A stretch of DNA of 64,000 nt from Streptococcus sp. S1 (GCF_034137685.1 NZ_CP139418.1:1267001-1331000); one strand, 5' to 3'. Shown: positions 9,473 to 18,758, counted from the stretch's first letter. The notes: generated by a model not told the origin, from the sequence alone. Numbers and translations: made by a program.

Positions 9473-10075
9473 ATGTTTAAGTGGATGAGACGCCTAATTG
9501 GCATGGTGATCGTTTTATTTATGTTATTAGTGATCTTGTTGGTTCCTGGATCTATCCCTGAAGGAGAGCAACTGAGAAATGTGCAGGCAGGGAGTTCTTT
9601 GATTGAGTTGGCTCAAAATGCTGTTTCAAATGCCTCTGTGAGCACTGAAGGGCTCTCAACTGAGCTAAGTCTCAATTCAGTGCAATTGAGTCAGGTCGTA
9701 AAAACAAGTGCTGGATCCGCCCTTGACAATTCTGACTATCAAAAGATGGCATTAGGAATGGATGGCAATGACCTTCATGTCAAAGTTCCTGTTTCCTTAG
9801 GGCCAGTTGATAGCTATCTAGATTTAACCATGACCGGTCAAGTTGAAAACAATGTCATGAATTTGACCGTGACCGGTGCTAAATTAGGGAAAATGCCCAT
9901 TCCAAAATTCTTGGTTCTCAACTATTTGAAGGATCAATCCAATCAAAATGGAGGCGGCTTCACAGTGAATGGTGATCAAATCACCCTTGATATCCCTCAA
10001 GCAGGCTATAGCATCTCAAAAGCGAGAGTGGAAAATGGCAATGCTAAGGTAACCGTTAGTATATCCTTGTTTTAA
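9473..10075 (+). CDS. Membrane-anchored protein, YpmS/DUF2140-like
   Basis: A 200-residue protein with one N-terminal membrane helix (about residues 8-27, rich in V/L/I) followed by an extracellular domain. Segments such as LTMTGQVENNVMNLTVTGAKLGKMPIP resemble the beta-rich YpmS (DUF2140) family, whose function is unknown. The start is the ATG after GGAGGAG; an in-frame TTG four codons upstream is part of that site. A possible -10 (TACAAT) lies about 35 bases upstream. Family assignment is from memory and moderate. Confidence 0.6.
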   Translation: MFKWMRRLIGMVIVLFMLLVILLVPGSIPEGEQLRNVQAGSSLIELAQNAVSNASVSTEGLSTELSLNSVQLSQVVKTSAGSALDNSDYQKMALGMDGNDLHVKVPVSLGPVDSYLDLTMTGQVENNVMNLTVTGAKLGKMPIPKFLVLNYLKDQSNQNGGGFTVNGDQITLDIPQAGYSISKARVENGNAKVTVSISLF

Positions 10076-10096
10076 GTCTTTGTAATTGGAGTTGTC

Positions 10097-10732
10097 ATGC
10101 TTGTCTTTGAATTTTGTGCAGAGAATTTAACTTATATTGATAAGGCGATTGCTGCTGGGGCAGGTCGCATTGAACTGTGCGATAACCTGGCAGTAGGAGG
10201 GACCACACCTAGTATAGGTGTGATCAATGAAGCAATCAAACTGACAAGAGCGAAGTCCGTGGATCTATGTGTCATTATCCGACCCCGAGGTGGCGATTTT
10301 GTCTATACTGATCTGGAAGTCGAAGCTATGCTGACGGATATTCGTGCTGCGAAAGAAATAGGGGTTACTTGTTTTGTGCTGGGAGCGCTGACGAGCGATC
10401 GAAAGTTGGACCAGAGGATCATGCAGCTTTTACTAGCAGCCTGTGGAGAGGCAGAGGTTGTCTTTCATATGGCCTTTGATGAGTTAGCTCATACAGATCA
10501 GCTAGAAGCGATTGAGTGGCTTTCTGATCAGGGTGTAGCCCGCATTTTATCACGAGCTGGAAGTCCAGGTGACCCACTAGAGCAACGTTTTGCACACTAT
10601 CATCGTTTATTAGATGCGGCTAAGGGAAAAATTCAGATCCTGCCAGGTGGAGGTGTGACCCTTGACAATCGTCAGCTCTTTTTGGAGCAATTGGGCGTTT
10701 GTCAACTGCATGGCACGCGCATCGTGTTTTAA
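10097..10732 (+). CDS. cutC: CutC family protein
   Basis: The 211-residue TIM-barrel protein begins with LVFEFCAENL and contains AGRIELCDNLAVGGTTPS and IRPRGGDFVY, all characteristic of CutC. CutC has been linked to copper homeostasis, but the biochemical role is unsettled. It sits 21 bases after the YpmS-like gene and is likely cotranscribed with it. The C-terminus (LHGTRIVF) fits a full-length streptococcal member. Confidence 0.9.
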   Translation: MLVFEFCAENLTYIDKAIAAGAGRIELCDNLAVGGTTPSIGVINEAIKLTRAKSVDLCVIIRPRGGDFVYTDLEVEAMLTDIRAAKEIGVTCFVLGALTSDRKLDQRIMQLLLAACGEAEVVFHMAFDELAHTDQLEAIEWLSDQGVARILSRAGSPGDPLEQRFAHYHRLLDAAKGKIQILPGGGVTLDNRQLFLEQLGVCQLHGTRIVF

Positions 10733-10835
10733 AGAAGAAACGATCACTGCTTGAAGTAGTTTTGAAGATCCGTTATCAAGGTTGGGGACGTTGTTTCCAG
10801 CCTCTTCTAGTGCAAAAATGAATAAGGGAGAGAAA

Positions 10836-11501
10836 ATGTTTTTAGAGCATTATTTTGACCGGTACACCTTTCAGCCAGAAAAGGGATTGGCTTACGGATT
10901 TGAGAAGAGAGGGGCAGGCTATGAGTACCAGTGTCCCGTCTTATCTGACACTTTTCTCTTAAAGGTCCGTGTCTGCGACCAGAAGATTTCTTTTCAGGTC
11001 TATGATCAGGATACAGGGGACGAGTATATCCAGATCCATCTGGAACAGCTACAAGGAAATTTCGTCGGCCAAGTCAGGGAAGCCTGTCAGGAAAGTCTTG
11101 CAAGGATTCGGCAAGCTTGTTTTGAGGTAGAAGAATTTCTCTATCCTCAAGCCAAGCGTCTCATGGCCTATATCTCCCTGCACTATCAGGGAACGATTGA
11201 GTATTTGTGGGAAAGATCTCCGGAATCCGGCGCTATTCGCCACCGAGACACCCTCAAGTGGTATGGTGTCTTTATGACCATTGATTGGAAAAAACTGGAT
11301 GCTAGCAAGTCTGGGAAAATAGAAGTTTTGAATGTTAAGTCTGATCAAGTAGCCCATTTCATCCAGCAGAAAGGGATTTATCCAGCTTTTCATATGAATA
11401 AAAAATATTGGGTGAGTATCCCCTTAGATGGAACAATTGCTGATGAGGACTTGTTTGCTCTGGTGGATAGTAGCTGGCAACTCACCAAAAAGGGGAAATA
11501 A
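10836..11501 (+). CDS. MmcQ/YjbR family protein with N-terminal extension
   Basis: About 221 residues. The C-terminal 110 residues (TLKWYGVFMTIDWKKL, VAHFIQQKGIYPAFHMNKKYWVSIPLDGT) match the MmcQ/YjbR (DUF419) fold, a CyaY-like small domain with suggested DNA binding. The N-terminal half is less recognisable, as in other streptococcal versions. I place the start at the ATG after AAGGGAGA; two in-frame ATGs lie upstream (10782, 10818). Its stop is immediately followed by the ABC exporter start, so it probably belongs to that operon. Confidence 0.7.
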   Translation: MFLEHYFDRYTFQPEKGLAYGFEKRGAGYEYQCPVLSDTFLLKVRVCDQKISFQVYDQDTGDEYIQIHLEQLQGNFVGQVREACQESLARIRQACFEVEEFLYPQAKRLMAYISLHYQGTIEYLWERSPESGAIRHRDTLKWYGVFMTIDWKKLDASKSGKIEVLNVKSDQVAHFIQQKGIYPAFHMNKKYWVSIPLDGTIADEDLFALVDSSWQLTKKGK

Positions 11502-11502
11502 G

Positions 11503-13257
11503 ATGAATCTGTTGAGGAAATTATCTTGGTTTTTTAATTTAGAGAAGAAGCGATACTTGATCGGGATAGGGTCCTTGATCTTGGTTGGTTTTTTAAACCT
11601 CATTCCTCCAAGAATCATGGGGCTTGTGATCGATTTGATCGATAAAAAAAGGCTGACTCTGGGGCAGTTAGTTATGGATATTGCCCTTTTGGTCCTAGCA
11701 GCTCTTTCCATGTATGGCCTTCGTTTTGTCTGGAGACGCTATATTTTTGGGACGGCTAATAAGTTGGCTCGGATCTTGCGTTACCGTTTGTTTAAGCAAT
11801 TTACGCTCATGTCTCCATCTTTCTATCAGCGTTATCGCACAGGGGATCTCATGGCCCATGCTACTAATGATATCAATGCGGTAACCATGTTTGCCGGTGG
11901 CGGGGTTATGTCTGCAGTGGATGCTTCCGTGACAGCCTTGGTGACCCTGGTCAGCATGTTTTTCATGATTGATTGGCGCTTAACCCTCTTAGCTATTTTG
12001 CCCTTACCGGTTATGGTGGTAGTGACTTCAGCTATTGGACGCAAAAACCACAAAGCCTTCAAAGAGGCCCAAGAAGGCTTCTCAGAGCTGAACAACTTTG
12101 TTCAGGAATCCGTATCAGGAGTCAAGGTGACCAAATCTTTTGGTTTTCAGGCAGATGAGATTCGGGCTTTTGAAAAAACCAATCAAATGGTCTTTTCAAA
12201 GAATATGACTTCAGCCGGTTACAATGCTTTGTTTGATCCGACTACTCTTCTTTTTGTCGGTCTCTCCTATGTTTTGACGCTCTACTTCGGAGGGCTATTT
12301 GTTCAGGAAGGGAGCCTGACGGTTGGACAAATCGTAACCTTTATTACCTATCTCAATATGCTCGTCTGGCCCCTTCAAGCCATGGGCTTCTTGTTTAATA
12401 TTAGTCAGCGTGCTAGCGTCTCCTATGATCGGATTGAGACACTTTTAGCAGAAACACCTGATATTCAAGATCCGAGTCAACCAGTCACAGACATTCAAAA
12501 CGGCGATCTGGAATATGACATTAAAGAATTCGCCTATGAGAAAGAGCCTGTCCTTGAAAAGGTTGCCTTTTATTTAGAAAAAGGGCAAACCCTTGGAATT
12601 GTGGGTCCAACTGGATCTGGAAAGACCACCTTGTTGCGTCTCTTGCTTAGAGAGCACGACTTGGAGCAGGGAGATATTTTGCTCAATGGAATCTCCATCA
12701 AACATTATCGCTTAGAAGATCTTCGAAGCTTGATCGGCTACGTCCCTCAAGATCAGATCCTCTTTGCCATGACCATTCGCGAGAATGTAGCTTTTTCAGA
12801 TCCACAGATCAAGGAAGAAGAGGTAATGAAGGCTCTGAGAACTTGTGGAGTCTATGAGGATATTCTGGCCATGCCAGACCAGATGGAGACAGTGTTGGGA
12901 GAGAGAGGGGTCTCTCTTTCTGGCGGGCAAAAGCAACGGATTGCCATGAGTCGTGCTTTGGTCATGAATCCTGAGATCTTGATTTTGGATGATTCCCTGT
13001 CTGCAGTAGATGCTAAAACGGAGCATCAAATTATTGAAAATATGAAGCTGGAACGCAAGGGGAAAACAACGATCATCACAGCCCACCGCCTATCAGCTAT
13101 CGTTCATGCGGATTTGATTCTGGTAATAGAGAATGGACAGATCAAGGAGCGAGGAAATCACGAGGAATTAATGGCTCAAAAAGGTTGGTATTATGAAACC
13201 TACCAAGCCCAACAATTATCAGAAGAAATGGAGGGAAAGCTGAATGAAAACATCTGA
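11503..13257 (+). CDS. Heterodimeric ABC exporter, subunit with degenerate ATP site
   Basis: The 584-residue half-transporter has six N-terminal membrane helices fused to an ATPase domain. Walker A is GPTGSGKTT (about residue 367) and the signature LSGGQKQR is canonical. Walker B reads LILDDSLSAVD, with aspartate where the catalytic glutamate is expected. This asymmetry is typical of heterodimeric multidrug exporters (BmrC/D, LmrC/D, PatA/B types). The start is the ATG just after the preceding stop. It overlaps its partner by 14 bases. Substrate unknown; drug or lipid export is likely. Confidence 0.88.
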   Translation: MNLLRKLSWFFNLEKKRYLIGIGSLILVGFLNLIPPRIMGLVIDLIDKKRLTLGQLVMDIALLVLAALSMYGLRFVWRRYIFGTANKLARILRYRLFKQFTLMSPSFYQRYRTGDLMAHATNDINAVTMFAGGGVMSAVDASVTALVTLVSMFFMIDWRLTLLAILPLPVMVVVTSAIGRKNHKAFKEAQEGFSELNNFVQESVSGVKVTKSFGFQADEIRAFEKTNQMVFSKNMTSAGYNALFDPTTLLFVGLSYVLTLYFGGLFVQEGSLTVGQIVTFITYLNMLVWPLQAMGFLFNISQRASVSYDRIETLLAETPDIQDPSQPVTDIQNGDLEYDIKEFAYEKEPVLEKVAFYLEKGQTLGIVGPTGSGKTTLLRLLLREHDLEQGDILLNGISIKHYRLEDLRSLIGYVPQDQILFAMTIRENVAFSDPQIKEEEVMKALRTCGVYEDILAMPDQMETVLGERGVSLSGGQKQRIAMSRALVMNPEILILDDSLSAVDAKTEHQIIENMKLERKGKTTIITAHRLSAIVHADLILVIENGQIKERGNHEELMAQKGWYYETYQAQQLSEEMEGKLNENI

Positions 13258-14998
13258 AGCTCATGTGATGAAGCGGCTCTTGACTTACATGTGGCGTTAT
13301 AAGTGGTTAACAGCCCTAGCCTTAGTCTTTACCTTCCTGACTAGTCTGTTATTGACGGAGATTCCTCTTGCAGCTCGCTGGTATATTGACCACCTAGTGG
13401 ATCCGACAGAAGCTAGCTCTCCAGTACTGACAGCTTTTCAGTTTCTCATTCTCTACTATGGCTTATTCATTGGGCGCGTGCTAGCAACCTACCTGAGTCA
13501 ATTAACCTTTGCGCGTGTATCCAATTCTATCGTAAGAGATATCCGTCTAGATATTTTCCAAAATCTTCAAAGGCTGGGCATGTCCTTTTATGACCAGACA
13601 GCAGCAGGTTCGATTGTTTCGCGGGTGACTAATGATACACAGGCAGTCGCAGATATGTTTTCTACGGTCTTTTCAAGCCTGATTTCATCCTTTTTACTCT
13701 TTCTAGTCACCCTGGTAACTATGTTTAGCTTGGACTGGCATTTGACCATTTGGATCCTGCCTTTTCTTCCCATCATTTGGTTTTCTATTCGTCTCTATCG
13801 CAAGTTATCCAATCGCTTGGTCAAGATGACCCGACAAAAATTATCAGATATCAATGTGAAATTATCGGAATCCATTGAAGGAATGCGGATCGTGCAGGCC
13901 TTTCGTCAAGAAAAGCGCTTGACGGATGAATTCGAACAGATTAATGGGGAACATTTGGATTATGCCAACCGATCTGTGGATGTCAATTCCCTCTTTTTGA
14001 GGCCAGCTATGACCCTGTTACAGGTCCTGGCTTATGCGGTCATTCTAACCTTTTTTGGCCTAAATTGGCAGTCCTCAGGCTTTACAGCAGGTCTTATCTA
14101 TGCCTTTATCCAATATGTTAACCAGCTTTTCCAGCCCTTGATTGATGTCACCCAAAATTTTGCAACCTTGCAGACCTCAACCATTTCTGCAGGTCGTGTG
14201 TTTGAAATGATGGATCGAGACGACTATGAGCCCAAGCAAGCTGGTAGCCTGAAAGAGATCGAGCGGGGAGATATTCGTTTTGACCATGTATCTTTTTCTT
14301 ATGATGGCAAACGGGATGTCCTAAAAGATATCTCCTTTGAGGTCAAAAATGGGCAAACCATCGCTTTTGTTGGTCATACTGGGTCTGGTAAATCCTCTAT
14401 TATCAATCTCTTCATGCGCTTTTATGAATTTGATCGTGGCCAGATCTTGATTGATGGACAGGATATCAAGGACTACAGCCAGGAAGCCTTGCGCAAGTCC
14501 ATTGGTCTAGTGTTGCAGGAACCCTTCCTCTATCATGGAACCATTGCTTCTAATATCCGGATGTACCATGAAGAACTGACTGATGAGGAAATCCGACAAG
14601 CAGCTGCATTTGTGGATGTAGCAGACTTTATTGAGAGTTTACCTGGTGGCTATGATCATCCGGTAACAGAGCGGGGTTCTACCTTGTCGACCGGTCAGCG
14701 TCAGCTTCTGGCTTTTGCCCGAACGATTGCTGCCCAGCCTAAGATCCTCATTTTGGATGAGGCCACTGCCAATATCGACCAAGAGACGGAAGAGATGATC
14801 CAAAATTCTCTGAAGAAGATGCGCCAAGGGCGGACAACCATTGCCATTGCCCATCGCCTTTCTACCATCCAAGATGCCGATTGCATCTATGTTCTCGATA
14901 AAGGAAAAATCATCGAATCAGGCAACCACGACCAACTCATTGCTCTAGGAGGAACGTATAAGAAAATGTATGACCTCCAGGCCGGTATGATGAAATAA
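13244..14998 (+). CDS. Heterodimeric ABC exporter, subunit with canonical Walker B
   Basis: The 584-residue half-transporter is the partner of the overlapping upstream gene. It has six helices, Walker A GHTGSGKSS (about residue 376) and Walker B LILDEATANID with the catalytic glutamate. Its signature motif is the degenerate LSTGQRQ. Combined with the upstream subunit, the dimer has one complete and one defective ATP site. A terminator follows, so the two form the end of an operon. Confidence 0.88.
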   Translation: MKTSEAHVMKRLLTYMWRYKWLTALALVFTFLTSLLLTEIPLAARWYIDHLVDPTEASSPVLTAFQFLILYYGLFIGRVLATYLSQLTFARVSNSIVRDIRLDIFQNLQRLGMSFYDQTAAGSIVSRVTNDTQAVADMFSTVFSSLISSFLLFLVTLVTMFSLDWHLTIWILPFLPIIWFSIRLYRKLSNRLVKMTRQKLSDINVKLSESIEGMRIVQAFRQEKRLTDEFEQINGEHLDYANRSVDVNSLFLRPAMTLLQVLAYAVILTFFGLNWQSSGFTAGLIYAFIQYVNQLFQPLIDVTQNFATLQTSTISAGRVFEMMDRDDYEPKQAGSLKEIERGDIRFDHVSFSYDGKRDVLKDISFEVKNGQTIAFVGHTGSGKSSIINLFMRFYEFDRGQILIDGQDIKDYSQEALRKSIGLVLQEPFLYHGTIASNIRMYHEELTDEEIRQAAAFVDVADFIESLPGGYDHPVTERGSTLSTGQRQLLAFARTIAAQPKILILDEATANIDQETEEMIQNSLKKMRQGRTTIAIAHRLSTIQDADCIYVLDKGKIIESGNHDQLIALGGTYKKMYDLQAGMMK

Positions 14999-15003
14999 GG
15001 ACA

Positions 15004-15039
15004 AACAAGGTCTAAATGCAAGTTTAACCTTGTTTTTCT
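15004..15039 (+). terminator. Terminator after first ABC exporter pair
   Basis: AACAAGGT and ACCTTGTT form a stem with a 15-base loop followed by a T-rich tract. Confidence 0.7.
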
Positions 15040-15090
15040 TGCTTGAAAGCTGTAAAATAAAGAAAAGAACAGAAAAAGGGAGCATACACC

Positions 15091-15339
15091 ATGTCAAACG
15101 ATCTGATCCTGATGGGAGTTGTTATTGTCTTATTTGGACTCTATTTCACCCTTCAAGTTGAGCTCAATAAAGTCAGAAATCAATTTACTCATTATCTTCT
15201 AAAACCAGGTAGTATTTCCAAGGAACAAAGAGAGAAGTACCTCAAAGAACCAGAGATGGAAGCGATTCGCCTGATTCGCCTCGATTATCGGATCGGCCTT
15301 CAAAATGCCAAACTTATTTATGAGCAATTGAAGAAATAA
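15091..15339 (+). CDS. Small membrane-anchored protein of unknown function
   Basis: The 82-residue protein has one N-terminal helix (LILMGVVIVLFGLYFTLQV) followed by a charged segment with predicted helices (RLIRLDYRIGLQNAKLIYEQLKK). An AAAGGGAG ribosome-binding site precedes the ATG. I do not recognise a named family; homologues next to this ABC pair in other streptococci would be expected but cannot be checked here. Confidence 0.7.
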   Translation: MSNDLILMGVVIVLFGLYFTLQVELNKVRNQFTHYLLKPGSISKEQREKYLKEPEMEAIRLIRLDYRIGLQNAKLIYEQLKK

Positions 15340-15343
15340 GAAA

Positions 15344-15372
15344 GACCCTCGTATAATCTGTACGAGGGTTTC
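15344..15372. terminator. Bidirectional terminator between convergent genes
   Basis: A perfect nine-base stem (ACCCTCGTA/TACGAGGGT, loop of seven) lies between the small membrane protein and the MocR-like gene, which converge here. Confidence 0.8.
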
Positions 15373-16647
15373 TCATTCAAAAAAAGTTGTAAGTTTTGGT
15401 AAAACGTTGGCCACATCTGCTGATTGGATCTTGGCGAGTTGATAAGGACAAGAAGTGATGTAGGCTGCTTCAAAGAAATCAAGCGGGAGTCCACTGTGTT
15501 TTAAGGCAGCAAGTGATTGAACTTGGCCGAGTTCTAAAAGGATCCCATCGTGGGTCAGGGTCAGATGGGGAAGAAGAGGAGACTGGGCCATCAAGGTCTT
15601 TAGACTGGCTTCTTCCTCTTTTTTTCTGGCTAGGAGTCGCTTTTTATTTGTCAGATACATACCATTATCAATGTAGAGACTTAAGGCCTTTTGCATGATC
15701 AGATTGCTATCATAGTCCAGAATCGTCTTATAGGTTAAGACCGGCTTTAGAAGGTCTTGAGGAAGGATCATGGAAGTGATGCGAAGAGCAGAAAAGAGAT
15801 TGGTCGAAAAAGATTTGATGTAGATGACTCGGCCCTTTTGATCCAAATAATGAAAAGATGGAGCATTACTACCATCAAGATCTCCCAAATAGTCGTCCTC
15901 AACAAGGTAGACATCATATTGGTCAGCTAGTTGCAAGATCGCTTCTTTCTGCTTGGTCGAATAGCTATGACCTAGCGGATAGTGAAAACGAGGAATCGTG
16001 TAGAAGAATTTGATATGGCCACTTTTGAAAATCTCTTCAAGTTCTTCGAGATCAATCCCCGTTAAATTACGTTGAATGGTACGGTAGGCAAGTTGCTGCG
16101 AATCAAGGAGTTGGTTCATCCGGTGATAAGTCGGTTGCTCGATCAAAATCTGCGATTTTTTATTGGGAAAATCAATCTGGCTGAGGATATTAAGCGCCTG
16201 CTGGGTACCAGCAGTCAAAACAATCTGATCCGCAGTCGTATAAATCCCTTCCTCCTTTAATAAGCCTTGAATGGATTGGCGTACTTCGAGTAAGCCTGCT
16301 TGGTCCGAAAAGTTGTTGAAGAGATAATTCTCCCGTCCAATCAAGGTTTCATTGATACAGGTCCGGAAGTCCTCAAAAGCCTGGTTGCGATCTTTCTCTA
16401 ATTTTAGTGGAAGATCCTCATGTCGATTCGGTTCTTGCTCCAAAACATAGTAGCCACTTTGAGGCTTAGCATAGAGGAAGTGCTGGTAAGTCAAGTCCAG
16501 CAAGGCTCGTTGCACCGTGTCCTTACTACAAGAAAATTGACTGGCTAATTGACGAACAGAAGGAATTTTCTGTCCAGTTTCTAGTTCACCATCTTGAATA
16601 CCTTTTTTTAAAACATGAATAATTTCTTGGTATTTGCTTGTCTTCAT
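15373..16647 (-). CDS. GntR/MocR-family regulator lacking the PLP-binding lysine
   Basis: About 424 residues: an N-terminal winged-helix GntR DNA-binding domain (GQKIPSVRQLASQFSCSKDTVQRAL) and a C-terminal fold-type I aminotransferase-like domain (VLTAGTQQALNI, VEDDYLGDL). MocR proteins normally bind pyridoxal phosphate through a lysine in an SFSK-type motif. Here that segment reads IKSFSTNLFSALR, with threonine at the lysine position. I prefer the second in-frame ATG (16647), preceded by GGGGAC; the first (16662) has no ribosome-binding site. Two CTGTA-containing repeats upstream (about 16666-16684) could be its operator. Confidence 0.85.
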   Translation of the reverse strand: MKTSKYQEIIHVLKKGIQDGELETGQKIPSVRQLASQFSCSKDTVQRALLDLTYQHFLYAKPQSGYYVLEQEPNRHEDLPLKLEKDRNQAFEDFRTCINETLIGRENYLFNNFSDQAGLLEVRQSIQGLLKEEGIYTTADQIVLTAGTQQALNILSQIDFPNKKSQILIEQPTYHRMNQLLDSQQLAYRTIQRNLTGIDLEELEEIFKSGHIKFFYTIPRFHYPLGHSYSTKQKEAILQLADQYDVYLVEDDYLGDLDGSNAPSFHYLDQKGRVIYIKSFSTNLFSALRITSMILPQDLLKPVLTYKTILDYDSNLIMQKALSLYIDNGMYLTNKKRLLARKKEEEASLKTLMAQSPLLPHLTLTHDGILLELGQVQSLAALKHSGLPLDFFEAAYITSCPYQLAKIQSADVANVLPKLTTFFE

Positions 16648-16693
16648 TCTGACTGTCCCCATACAGTTTTTTTCTATTGTACAGAAAAAATCA

Positions 16694-16718
16694 CAAAAAA
16701 ACCACTCCGAAGAGTGGT
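16694..16718 (-). terminator. Terminator after the hemolysin III gene
   Basis: On the minus strand ACCACTC/GAGTGGT with a four-base loop is followed by seven T. Confidence 0.8.
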
Positions 16719-16725
16719 AGCAGTA

Positions 16726-17373
16726 TTACATAAAGTAAACGATGGCTAAATACTGAAGAGCAGAAGCTGCAAGGATGAAAAGGTGCCATATCATATGGAA
16801 GTAAGGTTTTTTCTTGGCATAAAAGCCGGCTCCAACCGTGTAGCACAGACCACCCATGAGCATGAGACCCCAGAAGATCGGATTGGTTTGACTAACGATT
16901 TGGGGAATGATAAAGATGACCAACCAGCCCATGATCAAGTAAAGAGCGAGACTGAACTTTTCATTGACTCTTTTGGCAAAGATTTTGTAGAGAATACCAA
17001 AGATGGTGGTCCCCCATTGGATCAAGATAATGCTGTAGCCCATCCAGTTATTCATCAAGGTGAGGACAACTGGTGTGTAACTGCCTGCGATCGCAATGTA
17101 GATCATGGAATGGTCGATAATACGAAGCACATACTTTTGAGGTGAATCGTAAGACATAGCATGGTAGACGGTCGAAGACAGAAACATCAAAAAGAGACTG
17201 ATAACAAAGATAGAAGTCCCGCAAGCACTGAGAAGACCGTGTTGCTCAAAACTATAGACTGCTGAGATCGGAAGTAAGATCAACATGAGGAGGGCGCCAA
17301 CAGCATGGGTTACGCTATTTGCGATCTCTTCTCCAAAGGATAATTTTTTACTTAGTTTCATGGTGTAATTCAT
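16726..17373 (-). CDS. Hemolysin III / TrhA (PAQR) family membrane protein
   Basis: The 215-residue integral membrane protein has about seven helices. PAQR-type conserved residues are visible: SVTHAVGA near the N-terminus, STVYHAMSY, DHSMIYIAIAGSYTP and HMIWHLFI near the C-terminus. These histidines and acids form a probable metal site. The family is named for a weak hemolytic effect; B. subtilis and E. coli homologues affect membrane energetics or fluidity. The start is the ATG eight bases after GGAGGAA, inside the end of the upstream DUF1836 gene. Confidence 0.9.
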   Translation of the reverse strand: MNYTMKLSKKLSFGEEIANSVTHAVGALLMLILLPISAVYSFEQHGLLSACGTSIFVISLFLMFLSSTVYHAMSYDSPQKYVLRIIDHSMIYIAIAGSYTPVVLTLMNNWMGYSIILIQWGTTIFGILYKIFAKRVNEKFSLALYLIMGWLVIFIIPQIVSQTNPIFWGLMLMGGLCYTVGAGFYAKKKPYFHMIWHLFILAASALQYLAIVYFM

Positions 17374-17848
17374 CAGTTTCTTCCTCCGTTTTTACTGGTT
17401 GAATATAAGATAGGGTTTCAAGATAAAGTTGAACTGTCTGACAGGCAGAGCGAATGATAGGAGCGATTGGCTCTTTTTGCTCATTGAGATAAGCGACAAA
17501 GCTATTATAGAGAAGATCTGAGCTTGCCTGGTCCTGCAAGAAATTCAAGGTAGAAGCAATCTCCTGAATAGAAAAGACCGTTTTTAAGGTTGTAATAGCG
17601 ATCAAGCGGGCCACCTGTCTACGCTGGTATTTCTTCTTATCTGGTTTCTCGACATAGCCATGTTTTACGTAATTGTTGATCATGGCAGCCGTCAAGCCCT
17701 TGTCTGAAGAAGAGAGAACAGGTGCACAGGTTTTATTGACATAAAGAAGGACCTGATCGAGATAGAGGTCTAGCTCAGGCAGTTGCTCCCACGTTGGATA
17801 GGAAAAAGTGGACACGAAATCTTCACCTTTCTTTAATCTAGTTTTCAT
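17348..17848 (-). CDS. DUF1836 domain protein
   Basis: The 166-residue soluble protein has a MerR-like helix-turn-helix pattern (GLTAAMINNYVKHGYVEKPDKKKYQRRQVARLIAI in two parts, about residues 51-85). This is the recognisable part of the DUF1836 family. A DNA-binding role is likely but unproven. It overlaps the hemolysin III gene by 26 bases and is the first gene of that pair. Confidence 0.8.
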   Translation of the reverse strand: MKTRLKKGEDFVSTFSYPTWEQLPELDLYLDQVLLYVNKTCAPVLSSSDKGLTAAMINNYVKHGYVEKPDKKKYQRRQVARLIAITTLKTVFSIQEIASTLNFLQDQASSDLLYNSFVAYLNEQKEPIAPIIRSACQTVQLYLETLSYIQPVKTEEETDELHHETK

Positions 17849-17900
17849 AACTAGATAATAACATTAATAAAAACTCCTGTCAAGAAAATTTGAAAAATAT

Positions 17901-17915
17901 GGTACAATAGACCTA
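17901..17915 (+). promoter_or_regulatory. Extended -10 promoter abutting the yaaA start
   Basis: TG-G-TACAAT (TACAAT at 17903-17908) lies seven bases ahead of the ATG at 17915, with no Shine-Dalgarno between. Transcription should begin at or next to the start codon. Confidence 0.5.
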
Positions 17916-18640
17916 TGAAACTATTAATTCCATCCGCCAAAGAACTGAACGAACAGGCTCGTATCGTCGAGCCCCAACCCTTGTCAGAGAACACAAAAAC
18001 CATCCTCCAAGCTTTGAAGGCATTCTCGCTAGAAGAATTAGCGACCTTTTACGGTATCTCAGAGGAAAGAGCCCTAGTAGAAAAGGAAAGAATTGAGGCT
18101 CTGTTAGCTGGGAGTGCTAAAACCTATCCTGCTTTAGAACTGTTTGATGGCCTTATGTATCGTAGTATCGAGCGTCAAGACTTATCCGAAAAAGAGCAGG
18201 CTTATCTGCAGGAGCATTTGTTGATCACGACTGCTTTATACGGTGTGCTACCTGCCTATGAAGGGATTGCTCCCCATCGCTTGGATTTTATGATGAAGTT
18301 AAAACCAGCTGGAAAATCTCTAAAGGTACTCTGGAAAGAGGACTATGATCAGGCAGTAGAAGGTGAGGAGCAGATCTTATCCCTTTTGTCCTCTGAGTTT
18401 GAACAGGTCTTTTCAAAAGCCATTCGTGAGCGAATAATTCGGATCAAATTCATGGAGAATCGTGATGGGACACTGAAGATTCACTCGACGATTTCAAAGA
18501 AAGCACGTGGGGCCATGGTGACAGCCATGATGAAGGAAGAAATCACCCATCTAGAAGATCTGAAATCATTAGAAGTAGCAGGTTTCTCTTATCGTGAGGA
18601 TTTATCGCAAGAGAAAGAATGGGTCTTTGTGAAAGAATAA
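17915..18640 (+). CDS. yaaA: YaaA family peroxide-stress protein (UPF0246)
   Basis: The 241-residue protein has the family N-terminus MKLLIPSAKELN and the C-terminal KIHSTISKKARGAMVTAMM segment. E. coli YaaA lowers free iron and limits DNA damage under peroxide stress. This streptococcal form matches the family length. It is monocistronic, with a promoter directly before the start codon and a strong terminator. The function here is inferred from the family. Confidence 0.88.
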   Translation: MKLLIPSAKELNEQARIVEPQPLSENTKTILQALKAFSLEELATFYGISEERALVEKERIEALLAGSAKTYPALELFDGLMYRSIERQDLSEKEQAYLQEHLLITTALYGVLPAYEGIAPHRLDFMMKLKPAGKSLKVLWKEDYDQAVEGEEQILSLLSSEFEQVFSKAIRERIIRIKFMENRDGTLKIHSTISKKARGAMVTAMMKEEITHLEDLKSLEVAGFSYREDLSQEKEWVFVKE

Positions 18641-18643
18641 ATA

Positions 18644-18678
18644 AAAATATTCCTGAGAAGCGTCAGGAATATTTTTTT
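18644..18678 (+). terminator. Terminator of yaaA
   Basis: AAATATTCCTGA and its complement form a 12-bp stem followed by T-rich sequence. Confidence 0.85.
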
Positions 18679-18706
18679 GATCTGTTAGATAAAGAGAATG
18701 CACGAT

Positions 18707-18735
18707 GAAAACTCCAAAATAGAGGATTTTGGAGT
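18707..18735 (-). terminator. Terminator of the MarR-family gene
   Basis: On the minus strand a perfect 10-bp stem (ACTCCAAAAT and complement, five-base loop) is followed by TTTTC. Confidence 0.75.
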
Positions 18736-18758
18736 CAGAATCGTCTTGAGCAGTAGGC

